Below, one piece after another: positions 1 through 13,530 of a DNA stretch of 64,000 nt. The DNA comes from Glandiceps talaboti. Lineage: Eukaryota > Hemichordata > Enteropneusta > Spengelidae. Location of the stretch: positions 11,103,194-11,167,193 of the forward strand of contig NC_135552.1 of assembly GCF_964340395.1 (NCBI RefSeq), given 5' to 3'. The first letter of the stretch is position 1; each line of letters opens with the position of its first letter. The notes below the pieces were generated by a model. The model was not told the origin of the DNA. It did no database searches and saw only the letters and a program-made list of their open reading frames with translations. Both the position numbers and the translations under genes were made by a program.

Positions 1-275
1 TAAAATAGCAGTCATTAGATTAGCAGGTATTCTAGACCTCATAAAATGTATATATTGTCACATCTGCTGCATTTCATTTGATATGCTTACGTGAAACCAA
101 TAAACCCGATAAACCAAACATTTTAGAAAGCTCTTGATCCCCTCTATGTGAAGATGTAAGTGAAATATCAAAATACTCAGGTTTAGCCTTGTGAACTTAA
201 AACAGAGGGAAATAGACCAGTTTTGTGTCAGGAAAATGTCTTCTTCTGACAGTGGTGTGACAGGTATGCAGGTCT
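1..275 (+). repeat. Inverted repeat 1, left arm
   Basis: The first 275 bases match the reverse complement of 4,248-4,522 almost throughout, with small indels. For example, gcagtcattagattagcagg near the start pairs with gctaatctaatgactgc near 4,500, and gtcttcttctgacagtggtg near 240 pairs with cactgtcagaagaagacatt near 4,265. The homology reaches base 1, so the outer boundary may lie outside the window. The minus-strand open frame inside it (58-306) has no recognisable domain. Confidence 0.85.
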
Positions 276-1210
276 CAAAATTATTTTTTTTTACCCACCT
301 GTCCATTTGGCAGGTAACATGAAAGTTTCATGCCTAACAACAATTTTAATCGACATCCTTAGCAATTTTTTAAAAGTTATCCAACTTGAATTTTAGTATA
401 TAACTTTTGGAAACACTTGGGTGATTGTCATCAATGTGCTAGAGGAATTATCATTTTTACATGTCACTGATTGAAAACCAGTACTTCTATTACATGTAAA
501 GATTTTACTTCACTGTGAACTTGTCAAAATAATCCAGACAACATGTAATCATTTCTAGAACCCAGGGTACTCCTTTGGGATTTACTGTAGAAAGTAATAC
601 ATGTATGTAAACATCTGTAACATGCCATGCATGTGTACAAAATTAAGATTGTCTTGTTGCTTGACCTTGCAGTACAGTATACATTTATACACTTCTTCTG
701 TAACTTGTAAGTGTTGTTAGCAATAGTAGTAAGACGTCACAAAGTGCTGACACCAACAAACTTACATAGTATTTATTTGTTACCATGAATTTCTTAAGAA
801 CCGTGTATCATCCAGTCACATATACATCTCAAAGAAAAGTATTTGAACTGTGTCTTGTACAAAGAATTGTATTCGTTGTTATGCATCATTGGACAAAAAT
901 AGGCTTTTAATAATTATTGGTGTGCAAGAATACTTGCAGAGGCCACACAATAATATTAGTATATGTTATTGCTGTACAATAGTGAAAACACTATATTGCA
1001 AATTTTAATCCCAGACCACATAGAGCTTGAATGCATGCATATATAATTATGAACATGTGATATTCTTTGTATCATTTACATGAAATAACATGAACACACA
1101 GTTGTATTTTTAACAAAATTTGCTGTTTCGGATAAACAGAATAATAACAAAATCCGACTATGCATGAGAGCCACGCAGTGTGGGCACTTGTGGTATGCAG
1201 CGCGTTGTAT
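276..1210. other. AT-rich stretch, no feature seen
   Basis: No coding similarity, long repeat or RNA gene is visible. Short words such as tacatgta occur several times (for example near 493 and 598), a background property of the whole window. Confidence 0.5.
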
Positions 1211-1305
1211 GTACAGCCTCAGGGAACTGTACTGCCAGCACTTGTGCAAATACCCAAAGTACGGTATACTATACGTGTGCTCATGGGGTTCTGTCACAGT
1301 TTGAA
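1211..1305 (+). repeat. Dispersed repeat, matches 25,319-25,412
   Basis: This stretch and 25,319-25,412 are diverged direct copies. Both contain a gtacagc word, then agcactt/agcactca, then gcaaatacc, and both end in catggggttctgtca. Copies 24 kb apart suggest an old dispersed element of unknown class. The minus-strand frame across it is not recognised. Confidence 0.6.
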
Positions 1306-1849
1306 CTCGCTAGCAGTTAAAATAAAAAATAACTGAATGGTATATTTGGCACGTGGTAATACAGCTAGGATACAAGATTACATCAAATACAATTGCTACT
1401 TGCATGTGCCGAGAAACGTGATATCAGATCGCAATTACATTTAAATACAGTCAGTAACTGGAGTGTGGTTATTAATTAAAATGGTTCATGCATCAGTAAA
1501 AGTCCCTGAGCCACTGACTACTCTTGTACGTGTTTTTACATGTGTTTAGTTATATAATGGCATGTTTACACTTTCATACTGCAAGCACACATGAGCTGCA
1601 TATAGATACTTCAGACCTTAATTTACATGTACGGTATGTGTAAAAGTAGGAAAGGCTTGACAGTTTCAGTCAGTGACATACATGTATATAATACCAATTA
1701 ATATATATTATTCAACTATATTAATGAATGGAAAATTTAATGCATAACATATACTAAATAACCTTATTATTTGAAGTCAGTTTTATTATTCCCATTAGAT
1801 TTATCAAAACTGATAACAAAAGGAAAATTGCAATAATTTCTTGCAACTG

Positions 1850-1854
<5 letters not shown>
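1306..1854. other. AT-rich stretch, no feature seen
   Basis: No gene or repeat structure is recognised here. Confidence 0.5.

Positions 1855-1940
<86 letters not shown>
1855..1940 (+). repeat. (GA)n microsatellite
   Basis: An uninterrupted GA dinucleotide run of about 85 bases. It produces artificial Arg-Glu and Ser-Leu open frames on the two strands, which are not genes. Confidence 0.98.
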
Positions 1941-1943
<3 letters not shown>

Positions 1944-4247
1944 CAACAACCCATCATCAATCAAGCACTCATTTCAAACAATCCATTCCGTCTAGCAATC
2001 TATACATCCATTAATCAATCCACCCACTCATGTTCTGTAACCCTAAAAAGATGTCCAAATGTTGATGATACTTGCTGGTAATGTTCTGATTTGACAATTT
2101 AAGGGCTGAACTTGACAGAGCATAATCTTAGCTCTCAACGATACACATGATCAAGTCACATGATTGCCTTAATTACTTTATAGTCTATGACAAGTAGCTC
2201 TATAACACATTTGTCATGTTAATATAATAACAGAAATGACAGTCTTAACAGATTTACTCTGTCACTGAGTTTTGGTGTTGTCTTGTGTGGATTGTAGATT
2301 GTTTGTTCTGAGCGACATTGCAACATTTTCCAAGTGTATTTTTTAAATAATGCACAATGGCAATAAATATACCATTATTATTACATGATACTGTGTATGT
2401 CATGACATTCACAAGCCATTAACGGTCCAAGTGCAACAAACCCGCGGGCTTGCCTGACGAAAACGGGTGTCATAAAAGTTGTTTGCATCTCTAAAGCTGT
2501 TTGTAGTGTTACTTATAATAGCCTAATAAATTGATAACAACTGATATAAGACGGAGATAAGGTTTGCCTCAATTGACCCACTCCTTAGAAATGATCTTAC
2601 GCTGTGAACTACACTGTTTACTTGTGTTATGTAAGAGCCCATCATCACATGTGTAAATATTGGTACTCTTTGATAACAAGTGGACTTGCTTCTTTAATGG
2701 CTTGTCCCAGTAATGTTGTAAATAAAACCCTCATTGGGTATATTATTTTGCTTATTCTGCATGAGGTAAAGATGTTTATAACCATGTTTTTACTCAATTA
2801 CATGAAGGTATTAGAGTTATACAAAAAATGGGGAAAATACCATTCATGGCTATTTCAAAGAATGACAGATCATTGTCTTCCAGAACTTTATGGATATTTT
2901 TTCCATGACTTGAGTCATTACTGTTCATGAGATATGTGAATAAGTTCTCGAATTTGATTTCTACGCTTGGTAGTCAGATTTATCCAACTGAATTGTTTCA
3001 GCTACAATTTTCTATTAGTCTAACAGACTACCACCTTATAATTTTAGTAGTCGAGATACAGTGTTTAGTAGTCCATGTGCCCTCGACTACTGCCAATTTC
3101 AAGCCCTGGAATAAATGTTTAACTAACTAAAAAGCACATGGTTTTGTTGTGAAAACTAATATCCTGTTTGTTTGTACATGTAAGTTACTTTAAAAAGAGT
3201 AAGGTGTCAAAAGTGATCGACAGGTAGTTGTCATTGTGTCTGGCTTCTCCCTGTTTCTTATAGATTACCTAATCATTACCCAAACAATAGAACAGCCATT
3301 TTTTCAACCTAATCTACCTCATCAGTATGCATATTATGTTTACAAGCTAGGGGGTTTAATGATTTCCTTAAAAATCCCTGAAAATCATATTTTTGTCAAC
3401 ATCAACCATTATCTTGGTTATAATTGATAACTTTTGAAAGAATAATACTCTAGACAAGTATGTAAAGATATTTCGCTGATTAGCAGTGTGATTAAGTTAA
3501 TTATCAGTTTATAAAAAATAGGATTTTTGCCATTTTCACAGTTTCTGTAAATCAACAGTATTGACAGCTTTAGAGGAAATGTTCACAACTAAAAACATGT
3601 TACAGTGGGTGGACTTGATTTTAGTGACCCGCAGTGTACCACCAGGGTCATAACCAGCTTACGCTATCACTTGCTCTGGACAGTTCAGCTGAGAGATCCA
3701 TGGAATCAAGTGCTGGCTGACATGACATCTCCCGATAGTTGTCACAAAACTTGCACTGCTACACTAAAATCATATTTCAACTCTTAGCTTCATATTCAAG
3801 TATGTTATTTTGCTAATTCAGGTACATATAACGGTAATATAAACTTTCAGATTACATCTATCGCTCCCCGCCGCCATGTTTGACTGTATAAACCCAACAA
3901 AATCGGTTCGGCTAATCGGGTATCCCTGATAGATTAATGTGCATGCACCATTCCCGTAAGTGTAAAAAACTGAACTGATGTAGACCATGATAAACCAGGG
4001 GAGTCAATCAAGTCCATCCAGTATAGTGATTATAGTCTTAAATTTCTCTCAGATGTTCTAGCTATGTATGTTCACCAGAACTTCTTTTTTTCTTAATGGT
4101 TGTTCACGTTGTATGGTCACATAAACAGCTAAGGTAAGAAATCCTATGTTTTCAGAGGGGTGAAAATTTATTTTGTCTTTGAGTAAAAATGAAAGAATCC
4201 CAGGGCAGGTTTTGAACACTTAGATAGTGTGTTCTATGTTTTGGCAG
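1941..4247. other. Spacer between the arms of inverted repeat 1, no gene seen
   Basis: Several open frames of 60-108 codons occur on the plus strand (for example 2,604-2,930), but none shows a recognisable domain, codon bias or splice context. No transposase or retrotransposon protein is seen in any frame, so the stretch is not an obvious autonomous transposon interior. Confidence 0.5.
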
Positions 4248-4522
4248 ATATGGGATACCTAACACACCACTGTCAGAAGAAGACATTTTCCTGACACAAA
4301 AAAATGGTTTATTTACATTTGTTTTAAGTTCACAAGACTAAACATGAGTATTTTGATATATATTTCATGTACATCTTCACATAGAAGGGATCAAGAGCTT
4401 TCCAAAAATGTTTGGTTTATTGGGTGTTTAGAGTAAGCATATCAAATGAAACACAACAAATGTGATAATATATACATTTTATGAGGTCTACTATACCTGC
4501 TAATCTAATGACTGCAATTTTA
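4248..4522 (-). repeat. Inverted repeat 1, right arm
   Basis: Reverse-complement partner of 1-275. The inner boundary is near 4,248, where the tatgcag/ccatatc words stop matching. The homology ends near 4,525, which corresponds to base 1 of the window, so the true length is unknown. Confidence 0.85.
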
Positions 4523-5368
4523 AAAGAGAACACAAGTCATACACAATGTATCAGCAAATCCCTACCCACAAAACAAATGTATATATAACCAACAAAGATT
4601 TGCGGACAAAACAATAACAAACATCGTAAATCACAGGCCTCTTTATCTTGCTTAATTGTGAGAATGAGCAATAAATGCCTAAATAATATTTTCAATAATT
4701 TGTTACCATGGAGTCAAACACAGTTTAGTTCTACATATAAACTACTGGTACCAAGGTAGAAACAATTACTGGTACTTACCATGATGATAGGATATATTTA
4801 ACAAAATCTCTATTTATTTATAAAACTTAACCTTGTTTTTTAATTTATATAATAGTCCATAGACCCTTCCGTTGGTGGAGGGCCTATGAAAAGTCATTCT
4901 TCTCTTTAAATGCAATTTTCCACTTAGAAGACTCAGAGGACAATATTATTTTATCTTGGTATATCAAAGTGGTGATTATCTGTCACGACTTTGATTCTCT
5001 TTGGAGTCAGTGATATTGATTGAGCAATAAAATGTCACCTGCATATATAACAAATTTCTAGGCCCATTCATCATTTACTTGTACACCAACAGGAATCTTC
5101 TGTCATTATAAAAAAAAATCAACTCAAACTTATGACAGAAATATTGACTTTTTACAATCTAATGCAGTCATATAATATTTAATGTCAAACTTTTTAAAGC
5201 AATTAATGTTTATTCACTTGCCTACTCAAAGATGTAATCATCTTTGAAATATGTACCACCACTTGGCTGTTGGTAAGGGCATGGCTTTGTTTTGACCAAA
5301 AATACCCCAAAAATTGCTAAAAGTAGAAAATGACACTTATCAACTTAGCATGAACAAACCTTAATAGA
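4523..5368. other. Mostly unique DNA with a small hairpin
   Basis: No gene is seen. A short imperfect palindrome lies at about 4,858-4,892, where catagaccct on one side pairs with agggcctatg on the other around a gttggtgg-like loop. It could be a relic of a foldback element. Confidence 0.4.
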
Positions 5369-5386
5369 CCCCCCCCCCCCCCCCCC
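5369..5386 (+). repeat. Poly-C tract
   Basis: A run of 18 cytosines in otherwise AT-rich DNA. The minus strand is a G run able to join G-rich secondary structures, and its length is prone to assembly error. Confidence 0.95.
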
Positions 5387-5529
5387 AAATATCAAAGTAT
5401 TCTGACTGTTGGTTTCAGAGGAGAAGATGAAAATAGAAAGAGTTGACAGATGACGGAGAATCAACTTAACCCTTCAGCTTCGGTCAGCTGTCGCTGTCAG
5501 TGGAGTTCAAAAAAAAGGATAATATTTGG

Positions 5530-5830
5530 AATATGTGCAGTGTTAGAAAAGTTCTTTTTCATGAAATTCATTTTAAAATAAATCAGTTATGTCTGGAAAA
5601 TGTATATATTGGAGAAGTTCTCATTCATGAATGATAGTAGTAGTAGTAGTAGTAATAATAATAATAATAATAATAATAATAGCATTCACTTTAAAAATAA
5701 ACCAGTTGTTTGAAATATGTTATATGTTTGAGCTGTTCTAATTCATTAAATTCACTTTTAAAAAATAAACAAGTTATAACTGGAATATGTAAAATGTTAG
5801 AGCAGTAGTTCATACAATGTACAAAATGTA
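5530..5830 (+). repeat. Degenerate ~75-bp tandem repeats with (TAG)n(TAA)n
   Basis: Three to four diverged units each read roughly gttctnattcatgaa, then attcactttaaaaataaa, then cagttatnnctggaatatgt. One unit is interrupted by a (TAG)n(TAA)n microsatellite at about 5,635-5,682. This looks like a decayed local tandem duplication and no coding potential is visible. Confidence 0.65.
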
Positions 5831-8079
5831 CTCAACAGTCTAGTACACTAGTAATAGCTCAAGGTGTAGACCTTTACTAAAGACCACTTATACCTTGTGA
5901 ACATCACTTCATTTCAAGATGATCAAATTAAGAATGATAATCTTAAAGCTGAAATTCCTGTAACTGTACAATATACTTTCTTAGCCACTATACTCTTCAC
6001 ATATATATATTGTTTGCAAACATTCTAATTCAGGTATACATATATACGCCTTCAAGTAATTAATTAATAATTCAAATTAAGACGGATGTGACACTTTATG
6101 TTGGTGAAATCTAGCGCATGCACGATGTAATTTTATCAGCTTTTTATATCAAGTTTATCCATTATTAAATGTCATGTGATACAAACAGGCAGACAGGGTC
6201 ATGCAATCAGGTGGCATCAGAACTGGAACCAAGGCATAGAGACCAGTAGGTGTAATGTTGTCATGACACTGTGAGAGATTTTGGGTGGCCCTTTTTAATT
6301 GTACGTCTCTCAACTAACCTTACATTTTTTTTTATTTGATAAAATAATTTAAAAAGTTGACGCCCTCTACAGCTAATAGATAAGTGTACCAAACTCAGCT
6401 GGTGATGTGATCCTTAAATGTATGATTATGAATTTGAAGTATGATATTAAAACATTGTACATTGCCACTTATTTCTTGTTTTGTTACATTGAGAAACATA
6501 AAAGTATATATAGAGTTCCCCCAGAAAGACTTCAATGTAGGATGAATGATGTGTATGAAATGTGAACACTTAACAGTGTCTAGTGCAGTGGGATAACATG
6601 GCTTTGAAATAACAATATTCATGTGCATGGAAATTAAGAGAGGAACTCAAAAAACTTTTGTATTGAGTTGATTTTATAGACACTTATCGATTATTAAGGA
6701 TTAATGCATATTAAAATCTACAAGAAAATTTTGCATTTTACAGTCTTCAGCTATAGTTCTCAAAGACTATTTTTTAGAAATAACCAGACTGGTACGTTGT
6801 GTTCATGTACAAAAAGACATTATATAGTCACGACTTATTTTTGCATTTTTTTTTGTTTTCCACTGAAATAAGCAAAAATAAGACTTTAGAAAATCTGCCC
6901 ATGCTTACACAGAGTATATCCACTTCAAGAGCTCTACCATTTACCAGCCAAGTATTTGTCACACTTCAGAGTAATCCCTTGATTTAACTTTTGTATCCAT
7001 AGTCTCATGCAAGCCAGTAAACAGCTTGGACAAATCTCCATCTGAAACCATAATCAAATTCTCTGCAATCGTGTAAATTCATGATTCTTTCAAATTTGTA
7101 ATTATATCAATGATTACTTTGAACATGGGTTTTAATATTAGACCTGCCTAGAAGAAAGAATATCCACATGAATTGTCTTCTCCACTGTCTATAGGGCAAC
7201 ATACCGGTAGTAAGAGCTAATGTTCTGGATACCACTCCGAGGGTTTGGACAGGATCTGGTTTGAAATTGAAATTCAACAGTACTATAACCTGAAATGTGA
7301 GATGTGATGTAATCTCTCTAATAAAGTATAAGCAGGCATCAGTCAAGACAATTCACACAGAATATACTTCAACGTCTATAGATATGTCAAAAAAAATCAT
7401 TACAGATTTATCCAAAAAGCAAAATGGATGCTTGAAATTAGGGTCAAAGGTCACACTATTGATTACTTTCACAGCCTGAAAAAAAGATCATTATTAATTG
7501 GAATCATCCTGAGGGCATGAGCACCTTGATAAAATTCCCAAATGGCACACAGAAATGAAATCATGAAATCTGACTCAAATACGGCAAAATAGTGATCCGA
7601 GTTGAGGTCTTCATATTCCATTGTATCAGTTGAGTTAGAGAATGTCAACCTGATCATAAATTAAATGGTGGATGCAACAGCAGATGAAATGGATATTTGC
7701 TAAATTAGAAATTCCCAGAAAGTGTCTTTCATGAAGAAGAAAAAAGATCAGAGCAGATTAAGGAGATCAAAGAGTAAAACCTAAAAGCTATATGAGACAA
7801 TTAAAAAGCTTTCATAATATCAAAATTGCTGTAGATTTTCAATTTCACTCTCCATAATAACTGTGAAGGCAAAAAGCAAATATTCCACCTGGGAACAAGA
7901 ATAATATGAGAAGATGGCAGATTAATGATCCAAGTACATTTGAAAATGTGTACTCTGAACTCCATGTTTGGGACAGTGTTGTTGGTGAGGGCAGTATTTA
8001 AGTGGAAAGAATGTGGAACAATTGTTGACTGTACTAGAGAGGTGCATACCATGTCAGAGCTGGGGAAGTTCAGTCAGGA
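5831..8079. other. AT-rich stretch, no feature seen
   Basis: Short unrecognised open frames only (for example 6,395-6,628 and 7,107-7,346, minus strand). No repeat partner elsewhere in the window was noticed. Confidence 0.45.
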
Positions 8080-8088
8080 TATAATTAT

Positions 8089-8125
<37 letters not shown>
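8080..8125 (+). repeat. (TAA)n microsatellite
   Basis: A run of about 15 TAA/ATA triplets. It creates the poly-isoleucine tract in a plus-strand frame that is not a gene. Confidence 0.95.
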
Positions 8126-8127
<2 letters not shown>

Positions 8128-8516
8128 GGAGAAATATAGAGCACCTAATCTCTGCAAGCAGAGCTCAAGGCACAGGAATAAATGGGAAGAAAATTACTCT
8201 ATGGTAAAAGGAAATATGGATTCACAGACACTGGATACTAGGCAATTGAAGAAGGCTGAGACTAATGTTTAAATATAAAGGTCTTGAGAGAATGCGTACA
8301 GCAGAAGGATGTAAGAGACTTGGAGTGATGAAGATCAAAAGGAAGATGGTTCCATAAAGACTTGGGCCAATGTGAGAGAAAGATCTCTCACCAAAAGTCT
8401 TTGTTGAAACCCTTGGAATACAAAGAAGATGAGAATCTGAGGAAGACCGGAGTATATTGATGAAGAATTTTAGAGAGGTATTGTGGTCCAGAACCCACAA
8501 CAGAATTGAAGCAAAC

Positions 8517-8690
8517 TAGGGATATGGCAATAGGGTTAGGTCCACTGATATTATCAAAACTTGATTTGTATTATTGAAGGGGGTGGGGGGACATTTATGC
8601 CCCTGGCAGATTCAAATTACACACACAAACACTACAAAAATTAAACACTACAGGTAATAGGGTTAGGTCCACTGATATTATCAAAGCATC
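8517..8690 (+). repeat. Local duplication of a ~35-bp segment
   Basis: The word aatagggttaggtccactga followed by tattatcaaa occurs at about 8,530 and again at about 8,656. A G-rich segment (gggggtgggggg, about 8,579) lies between the copies. No function is inferred. Confidence 0.8.
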
Positions 8691-9404
8691 AAAAGTCTAT
8701 ATTTCAACCAGAAACAATGGGCCAAATGTCTGCATTTGGGCAAGACAATGGGAGTTAAAAGTCTCAAAAAAATATGGAAATTGGCTATGAAAAAATCTTG
8801 GAAAACTTTTGAAAGTATGTTATCCCAATATGGGATCAAAGGTCATGGTAAATGCATTCAAAGATGGGGTCAAACCTCTACATGATGCTTTAAAAATCAA
8901 GAATCAAAAGTCTACATAAGTCAAAAGGGAGGGGAGGGTGTTCCAAAACCGTGTATATATCCTTACCACATGAGTCCCCTGACCCCAGATTGTTTGGTAA
9001 CTATGACAATTTTACTTGATTTTCCCACTTTCTGTTACCACAGTTCCAAAATCTTAGTAAAAAAACCACTGTTACGGTAAGTGAGTAAATATATGACCTC
9101 CATTCTGGATGCATTTTATAGAGGTTATCGCTAAGGTCATACGATAAAATCGGAAATCTGTATTTACATGTGAACTAGTTTCCATTTGCACTCACAAACA
9201 GAATTTGTTCAAGGAAACTTGCATTTACTGAAGGAGACGTTGCTGCTATGGGTCATCACGTTAATCAATACATCATCTGAAGAACAGAGATCCAGGTGAA
9301 AGCTAAATGTCTGGTGGCAATTCCATTAGTATTACTGTCTCAAGAATAATGGGGCCGGGCTATATCATAGAAAGGGCAAAACAGAGTTAGCTATATTTAC
9401 AGTA
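8691..9404. other. No feature seen
   Basis: No gene, repeat or RNA is recognised between the local duplication and the MITE-like element. Confidence 0.45.
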
Positions 9405-9749
9405 AGGGTGACCCTAATTTTTTTTATCATGGCAACTATGGGTCAGTTGGTCAATTAAAAAAAATCATCTCCATGTTTCTCTGTATCTCCTTTTCCTCCT
9501 CTCTACTTCTTTTTAATGGATTTTTAATGGTAACAAGCCCTGTCCCAGCATCTCTACACAATTGGCATATTCTCAACCCCCTGCTTGAATAACTTCCATC
9601 ATGAAAAAAAAAGGTCTGTTTGTGAACAAGAGTCTTCACCGTTCCAATAACTGTTGATGATTAGGGTGATATTCCAAAAAATTTTGATGTCAGAGCTGAA
9701 AATTTGGGTCAGTCGGGTAATGACAAACAGAAAAAAAGGGTCACCCCTA
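9405..9749 (+). mobile_element. MITE-like element, family A, copy 1
   Basis: A unit of about 345 bp that begins agggtgaccct and ends agggtcacccct, so the ends are inverted repeats. A TA dinucleotide lies at each edge, consistent with a TA target duplication. A second copy with the same ends and the same internal words (catgtttctctg, tctccttttc, aagccctntcccagc, gcaattggcat) lies at 35,303-35,691. The element has no ORF of its own, so it would be non-autonomous. The TA flank suggests a Tc1/mariner- or PIF-type mobiliser, but that is inference. Confidence 0.75.
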
Positions 9750-11639
9750 TGGACTACAAGTGCATTTTCCTTTCAGATCAACCATTTCAATATTGTCTTT
9801 GTGCACACTACTAAGATTTCCAATGTCTGCTTATGAATGTCAGTGATCACAGTTGTGCAACTGGCCTCAATACTGACTCTATTATTGCTGTCACAGATTA
9901 CAGAAAGCTGCCTCATTGATGGATATGGTTATAAGTAGAAACACATCCAAACAGAGATTAAATGAATGTATAGAAATGACCAGAGAAGCTGCAAAGAAAC
10001 ATTTTAATCTTACGTTACAAAAGCAAAATGCTTTCTATTCACAATGAGAGCAGTATCATTTAGAATTACACTCCAGGTGGTGAATTTGGATACCTGGGAA
10101 AGTTTAAAATACTGCTGAAACCTAAGAAATGGATAGAAATTGCTCTAAATTTATAGCATGTGATTTTAGGAATGAAGCCACTAAAAGTGCCTTTTGTATC
10201 TCTTTAAAGTATTTTTTCTGCCTAAATTGGAAGTTGATGAAAGCATCGCAACAAACGCATTGAGACAAGGAATTCATATAAGTGAGAAAGTGATCAATCT
10301 ATTCACAATCTTTACTTTCTTTTAATTAGTCAGTTGACATTCAATTCAATGTGATTAGTATGTTGAAAAAGTTGCTACAAATCCACAAATTTGAAATTTC
10401 AACAATGAAAGGACTACACTAATGATGTAAATAAGATAAATTCAACCCTACCCGGTCTTTTGTTTACAGGTCAAATTGATAATGAATGTGTCTAATAACT
10501 ACTTACCCATCACACTTTGTTCAACACTTGTAGTATGGCCGGATAACATGCCATTGCACTGCTGATCTTCAGTTTTACTTTTATTTCATTTTCTAATTGA
10601 GTCACACATAAGAATTAACTTATATTTTTCACATTTTTCTCTTTTTTTCATATGCCTGGCCACTATAATTACCAGTAAATGAATTATTTATTTATTGTTC
10701 CTTTTGCTTTTATGCCTCTTTCACCAATTTTCACTGTTAATATTGTTTGAGTACAATGGATTGTCATTATTTTCCACAAAGTGTATATCACTTCTATTGT
10801 GAGTAACATACCTATTATCTGTTCAAATTCCAAAGTCTCATAATAAAGTACTTAATTATTTTGATTGAACCTTTATTTTGAAATTGGAAATTTGTTTTCA
10901 CACTAATAATAGTCTGCTGCCCACAAAAATATAAAATATTTACAAGTCAGTCTACTACCCTGGTACAAGGATGAATACTCTGCAAGTGATATCTTCATCT
11001 TTAAATAATTGAGAGCTTTATTCCCATGGAAAAACTTCACAGGACATTAATAAAGGCAGATATCTACTCTCCTGAGTATTCATTTTAAAATTGACATGTT
11101 GAGTAGTGAACTACTTTCTACAGACATGATGTGGGATATATTATCCAGCAAATAAAACATAGCAAACAGGAGTTAACACCAAAACATGAAAATACATGTA
11201 CTGAGTATAATATATAGTATATTATATGAAATTCAGTCGCACAATTAGGTGTAAATTAATACACCAACTCATAAAAGTGCTGTGTTTATATAGTAAACTG
11301 TAGCCAAGAAATTGTTCTGTCTAAATATGAAAACCTATCGTTCCACTGAAACTTCTGTGCACTAAAATATATATGTTCACAGTATATAGCAAATAAATGC
11401 TAGAGAAATTCAGTTAGAAGCATGCCAAATGTATTATGAGGTCATAACTGATGCACCGTGAATAAAGGGGGACTGAACAAAAATTTTGTCAAAACATAGT
11501 AGAAGATGAATTTCCTCAGTTAATACTGTTTTTTTCTTTTGTCATTAAATGATTCAAATTTTCATTCCTTAAATGATAAGAGTAAATTTTTGCAAATTTT
11601 GACAATATTATAACTTCCTTTTGGAAAATTCCTTGCTTT
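9750..11639. other. AT-rich stretch, no feature seen
   Basis: No gene, repeat pair or RNA gene is recognised. Confidence 0.45.
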
Positions 11640-11742
11640 ATGTAAACAGTTGGTTAAAGGATTGTATTATATTTACACTATTTCTGTATTTCACTTTTGT
11701 GTTTTTTGCCATGCTTGCTATGGCATGTTGTTATGCAATAAA

Positions 11743-11781
<39 letters not shown>

Positions 11782-11782
11782 G
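11640..11782 (+). mobile_element. Retroelement-like 3' tail with (GATT)n
   Basis: The segment ends with a short hairpin (gccatgcttgctatggc, about 11,708-11,724), then caataaagattgatt and a (GATT)n run to about 11,780. A 3' hairpin followed by a short tandem repeat is the usual end of L2/CR1-type LINEs and of SINEs that borrow their tails. No ORF is seen upstream, so at most a severely 5'-truncated copy or a SINE is present. A plain microsatellite is the alternative. Confidence 0.5.
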
Positions 11783-13199
11783 ATAAAAACACTGCGGAAA
11801 ATGTTAAAGGCATTTAATCATTGGTGAAAATGCTTAAAAAGTTAAATACTAAAGGTATAAAGGTTGTGTACAGGCTGACATTTACGTGTAAAAATGTGAC
11901 AAAGAAGAAATGCTCATGGTAAGATTGTGTTGAAGCTGTTGCATATCAAATAAATGTTAAAGGTTTCACGAATAATACATGTTTAAAGAAATCTGTATTG
12001 CATCTTGCGATATAGTGAGTGACCTAGAGCGAAAATAATAAGGAATGTATTGCGAAATGGGCATTGTGACTAAAAGCAAAAAGAACAGGAGGCATGCCTA
12101 GCTGATGCACACCTAATAAGTATGAAAAGACATGGAAAGTGAATAATACATGGACTGGGTATGAGAAATGTGAGAGGTAAACTGAAATGACAGGAAACTG
12201 GTTTTGTGTTGACCTGAGAGATACATCAAACTTGAATTCATTGTACCGTAATCTCCATGTAAACACAGACGACATTACCATGTAAATGCAAATAATGGCT
12301 GTGTTCTGCATTATTGATTCTATCTGCACTTTTCAACTGTCACCTTTACATACTTTAGAAAAACTGCCAAATGCTCAATGTTAGATTTAATATAAATCCA
12401 CTTCTTTTAAATATTACTTCATAGTCATTGACAATTAAGAAAGGGAAAATGCCAAAAAAAATCATGATTATTATGCTATTAAATGTAATGATTTTCAATT
12501 TACGCAATGGTTTCCTTTAGTACTAGCCTGGGGGTTGACAATTAAATTAAGGTTTGACTATATGTTACCAACACACAATTTGAGTCACCCTGAAATATAC
12601 AACTTAACAAACGAGCATTAATATACTAGTAGTGGGTGTACTTTGTAGGTAGACAAATTTTATATCTGTGGAAAAAAAAGAACCCACAGTTGCTTCAATG
12701 ATATTTGTTGCTTGTAGAATACACCTGATTGAATTTCGTATATGTCTTAAAAGCTGCACTAACTGCAACTGTAATATTTTTGGGGGGAAATATTTTGTTA
12801 GATGTAATGCCTTACTTGCAATATTGTACACCCTGAACATCATTGAATCACAAGTGGATAAACATATTTGTGTAGTTTATTATACAGATAATATGATACA
12901 AGAAATGCAATCAAATTGATATTTTGTTATTTCTGCACCCAAAAATCAGTACCCCAATGCAATTATAATTTCAGTCTGGATGAAGTCAACCTCTAATCAA
13001 TATGTATACTGTCTAATTATCGGTATTTCAAAAATTTTCAGTTACTATATGTCAAATAAAAATATTAATACTCAACTTTCAGCTAGAGCAGCTTTTAACC
13101 AAACAACATCAAACAATAACTGCCACTCTTACAGATTATTTTTTTTTCAGTATCAACCTCAACATTTCAACTCTGAAATACAGACACAGAGGTGAAAAC
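11783..13199. other. AT-rich stretch, no feature seen
   Basis: Two open frames of 79 to 101 codons on the minus strand have no recognisable features. Nothing else is seen. Confidence 0.45.
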
Positions 13200-13530
13200 A
13201 GCTTAGAATGCATTTCAACAATTACATGTTGTTTTCTTGATTTGCCATCGGCTCAATTTTATGAGCACACACATCTCCCTACAAGCACACAGTAGGTGTT
13301 CTTAAATGCCAGCAATGCAAACTTGTGTATACTGAAATACACAAACAACTTAACAAGACTACTACTATATTACAGTAACTGCTTATTTCATCATCAACTC
13401 TAAGCGAAAAGAAGTGATAACAATCTATCAGAATGAATTTTTTTTCAATTACATGTAAGTGTTCAGTTAATTGGTATTTTCTTGATATACCATTGGCTCA
13501 TTTTTACAAGCACACCTCGTCAAGTGAGTA
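13200..13530 (+). repeat. Diverged local duplication
   Basis: Segments near 13,222-13,290 and 13,449-13,520 share attacatgt, tnttttcttga, gccatcggctca/accattggctca, and acaagcacac in the same order. The copies are old and non-coding. Confidence 0.5.

Noticed and set aside
1767-2081. Frames rich in Arg-Glu or Ser-Leu
   Set aside because: They are translations of the (GA)n microsatellite.
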